Part shown: positions 61,997 through 64,000 of the stretch, in pieces
Numbering within the stretch: position 1 is the stretch's first letter
Layout: each line of letters opens with the position of its first letter
Source: Nitrospira lenta
GTDB taxonomy: Bacteria; Nitrospirota; Nitrospiria; Nitrospirales; Nitrospiraceae
Assembly: GCF_900403705.1 (NCBI RefSeq)
Contig: NZ_OUNR01000001.1
Location: 806,001-870,000 of the forward strand
Direction: 5' to 3'
DNA length: 64,000 nt
The notes under the pieces: model-generated
Seen by the model: only the letters and a program-made list of their open reading frames with translations
Database searches by the model: none
Told to the model about the DNA's origin: nothing
Made by a program: the position numbers and the translations under genes

Positions 61997-62797
61997 TCAA
62001 TCCAGAGCCAGCGTGAGACACTTGGCCGACCCGCCGGACTTCATGAATTCGTCCAACGGCAGAGCGTGCGTTCGATATCCGCGGGATTGAAGCTGCTGTT
62101 CCGTCTCGGGACATCCGGCGGGCAACACCACATATTTTCCCACACACACCGCATTGCACGCGAACCGGAGGGCTTCGCTTTCGGGAACGACGAGGCGAAA
62201 CCCATCGGGCACCCGCTCCGTGATGACCTCCTGTCCATCCGTATCGAACGCCGCGGGAAAGTAGAGCAGCTCGCCGCCGGACAGGGGACAGAAGCACGTA
62301 TCGAGATGGTAGAAACGTCCGTCGACAAGTTCGAGGGGAATGATCTCCTGCGTGAAGACCTCGCTAAGCAGGGGGAACACCCGTATATCCGATCGCTGGC
62401 GATAGCCTCCGAACCAGCAATCTGAAAACCCCAGCAGGTCCCCGGCGCCTTCGAAAAAGAACTCGGGCTCCAAGGTCACCACGTCATAGCCGGCGCTGCG
62501 AAACCAATCCTCGAAATAGGCTTCCTCCCGTTGACGCTCGGGATAGCGAAACCGGCTAACGACCGCTCGCCGGCCGACGACCACACCGGCATTGGCAGTA
62601 AACACCAAATCCGGCAACCCCGGCACCGGGCGCATCCGCTCCAGTACCACTCCGGCTTTCCGCTCAAGCACATGCATGAGCCCGTGCCACTGCCTAACGG
62701 CACTGACACGATCGACCGTGTTGGAACGCCGCATCCAGGGATTGATCTCATACTCGATGTCGAAATAGTCCGGAGGACAGACCAACAGCCGGCTCAC
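61997..62797 (-). CDS. Arginine dihydrolase-type amidinotransferase-fold protein
   Basis: A 266-residue pentein (guanidine-modifying) enzyme. PDLVFTANAGVV (Asn at 69) replaces the R-D pair of arginine deiminases, YHLDTCFCPL has the catalytic His-Asp region, and GSAKCLTL has the catalytic Cys near residue 260. Cyanobacterial ArgZ/AgrE has an N-terminal domain of this kind that turns arginine into ornithine, CO2 and two ammonia, joined to a LOR/SDH domain; here the same two parts are separate coupled genes. It starts with GTG overlapping the upstream stop (GTGA). A dimethylarginine hydrolase is the alternative. Confidence 0.8.
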   Translation of the reverse strand: MSRLLVCPPDYFDIEYEINPWMRRSNTVDRVSAVRQWHGLMHVLERKAGVVLERMRPVPGLPDLVFTANAGVVVGRRAVVSRFRYPERQREEAYFEDWFRSAGYDVVTLEPEFFFEGAGDLLGFSDCWFGGYRQRSDIRVFPLLSEVFTQEIIPLELVDGRFYHLDTCFCPLSGGELLYFPAAFDTDGQEVITERVPDGFRLVVPESEALRFACNAVCVGKYVVLPAGCPETEQQLQSRGYRTHALPLDEFMKSGGSAKCLTLALD

Positions 62798-64000
62798 AGA
62801 GACCTCCCGAGTTGCCTGGCCAGTTCGTTGAGAAAGGAGGCCGCATCCATCACCAGACCGACGGCTTGGAAACTGCCTCGATCGGCAAGCTTCGTGGGAA
62901 CCGACGCATTGATATCGACACAGACGGTCGGCACGGACGCGGGAAGCAGATTCCCGGTGGCCACCGCATGCAGCGTGGAGGCGACCAATAGTGCCAACCC
63001 GACTCCCGGAATGGCTTCCCGCATGGCCGCTTGCGCGCGCATGGAATCTGTGATGACACCGGGCAATGGGCCATCGTCTCTGATCGTGCCGGCCATCACG
63101 ACATGAACCCCGGTCTTGATACAGGCCGCCATGATGCCGCGCTTGATCGTTCCTGATTCGACGGCATCCCGAATGCTGCCGATGGCTCGAATCCGGTTGA
63201 TGGTCCGCAGGTGATGCGCATGCCCATGCGGAACCGCGTGACCGGCATTCATCGCATAGCCTAACGAGGTTCCGTACATATCGGCCTCCATATCATGAGC
63301 GGCCAGGGCATTGCCGCAGAACAGGACATGGATGAACCCTTCCTCGATCAACCAGGTCAACGCATCCCGCCCACCGGCATGGATGATGGCCGGTCCTCCG
63401 GCTAGCAGTACCTTGGCTTGCCCGCTTCCCGCCCGCCGCTCCTCACGAAGCATGCGCATTCGCCGGGCCACGTCGGCAATGACGTGGCTATGCGGACGCT
63501 CAGCGGACACCTTTGATTCCATGAAGGCAAACACGTCACGTTCGCGAGGGCGCTGCAACGGCATCACGCGCACACCCGCCTGGCCGGTCACGATCAGATC
63601 TCCCTTGCGGACATCGGCCATCGGAACTGTTCGAGCGGTCATGTGCTGTAGATCCACAGTAATGCCCAGGTCCATCTCGACCCGTTGGACATCCACCCAG
63701 GTCTCGTTCAGGCGAACTTCGGTCGGCAGATGGGTAGTGGAATAGAACTCGTCAGGGAATATGCCGTCGGCGGGTGCCGGCTGCACGGCACAATCGGAAT
63801 CCCGCTCGACCACAGCGCCGTGCGGCTGAATCGCACGCAGAATATGGTTCAACGTCGCGGGCGTCGGAGCCCGTACGACAATCCTCGCCTGCGACTGGTC
63901 CTCCCGGGTGCGGCCGATCTCGACCTGATCGAGATCGAACGAGCCTCCCATCATCAGAATCAGATCCAGGACCTTCGCCAGGATCAGAGAGTCGATAATG
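62794..64000 (-). CDS. LOR/SDH-domain protein (ornithine cyclodeaminase-like), 5' end outside window
   Basis: Visible part about 402 codons, running off the right edge. The ATG at 63954 is internal, since upstream codons read IIDSLILAKVLDLILMM and match the family start. It resembles the TIGR00300/LOR-SDH proteins that form the C-terminal half of cyanobacterial AgrE, which makes proline from ornithine. A nucleotide-binding fold is suggested by KVLLAGGPAIIHAGGRDAL and FCGNALAAHDMEADMYGTSLG. The last four bases overlap the next gene's start. It is likely an operon with the dihydrolase. Confidence 0.8.
   Translation of the reverse strand, partial: IIDSLILAKVLDLILMMGGSFDLDQVEIGRTREDQSQARIVVRAPTPATLNHILRAIQPHGAVVERDSDCAVQPAPADGIFPDEFYSTTHLPTEVRLNETWVDVQRVEMDLGITVDLQHMTARTVPMADVRKGDLIVTGQAGVRVMPLQRPRERDVFAFMESKVSAERPHSHVIADVARRMRMLREERRAGSGQAKVLLAGGPAIIHAGGRDALTWLIEEGFIHVLFCGNALAAHDMEADMYGTSLGYAMNAGHAVPHGHAHHLRTINRIRAIGSIRDAVESGTIKRGIMAACIKTGVHVVMAGTIRDDGPLPGVITDSMRAQAAMREAIPGVGLALLVASTLHAVATGNLLPASVPTVCVDINASVPTKLADRGSFQAVGLVMDAASFLNELARQLGRSL

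Overview
This is a gene-dense, GC-rich bacterial chromosome segment. Gene content (complex I end, LolA, FadL-type porin, outer-membrane barrels, many lipoproteins) points to a Gram-negative cell. I infer a Nitrospira-like member of the Nitrospirota. The grounds are the universal-stress/rubredoxin/PCP-reductase plus radical SAM gene set, an acyl-homoserine-lactone system, and an interspersed repeat at 57.7 kb that I remember from Nitrospira genomes. That placement is recollection, not a computed result. No rRNA, tRNA, CRISPR array, prophage or intact transposase gene was seen.

Layout. 0-10.9 kb is mostly housekeeping: the end of nuoN, a YihY/BrkB protein, an ECF-S-like membrane protein, an M50 protease with CBS domains, a secreted deacetylase/GNAT/VOC run, a DapF homologue in which both catalytic cysteines are serine, uvrC, and a FadL-type porin. 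11.1-24.6 kb is a signalling island: luxR and luxI face each other tail to tail, and a perfect palindrome containing an ideal lux box lies in the divergent promoter between luxI and a two-component operon. It is followed by a second, paralogous kinase/regulator pair, a giant hybrid kinase and a small degenerate receiver/DHp protein. None of the kinases shows a membrane segment. 24.7-30.7 kb has a YqhA-type membrane protein and a lipoprotein-patatin-patatin cassette. 30.7-38.6 kb (minus strand) has a third kinase/regulator pair, a HerA-like ATPase, a DUF486 protein and a lipoprotein.

38.6-48.2 kb: uvrA, shortened by about 100 residues exactly where the insertion domain should be and flanked by hairpin repeats; divergent from it, a ubiE/menG gene, a B12-binding radical SAM gene, and a compact unit of three genes (Usp-Usp/rubredoxin/three PCP_red domains; radical SAM-SPASM with a fourth PCP_red; CopD-like membrane protein). 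I regard that unit as the best candidate for an undescribed redox or tetrapyrrole-related system. 48.2-48.7 kb is a hairpin-rich gene-free stretch. 49-60 kb is a largely minus-strand housekeeping run (2OG oxygenase, lolA-ftsK, rsmA, pdxA, a Ca/Na antiporter, larC, then larB-gpsA), interrupted by a repeat element and a secreted protein. 60.5-64 kb has a beta-barrel, a zinc-ribbon protein, another repeat element and a two-gene arginine dihydrolase / LOR-SDH (ornithine cyclodeaminase) operon that runs off the end of the window.

Functional links: luxR/luxI, the lux box and possibly the adjacent FadL porin form a plausible quorum-sensing circuit feeding the kinase operon. The last two genes plausibly turn arginine into ornithine plus ammonia and then proline. 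All functional assignments are from motif reading; no database search was run.
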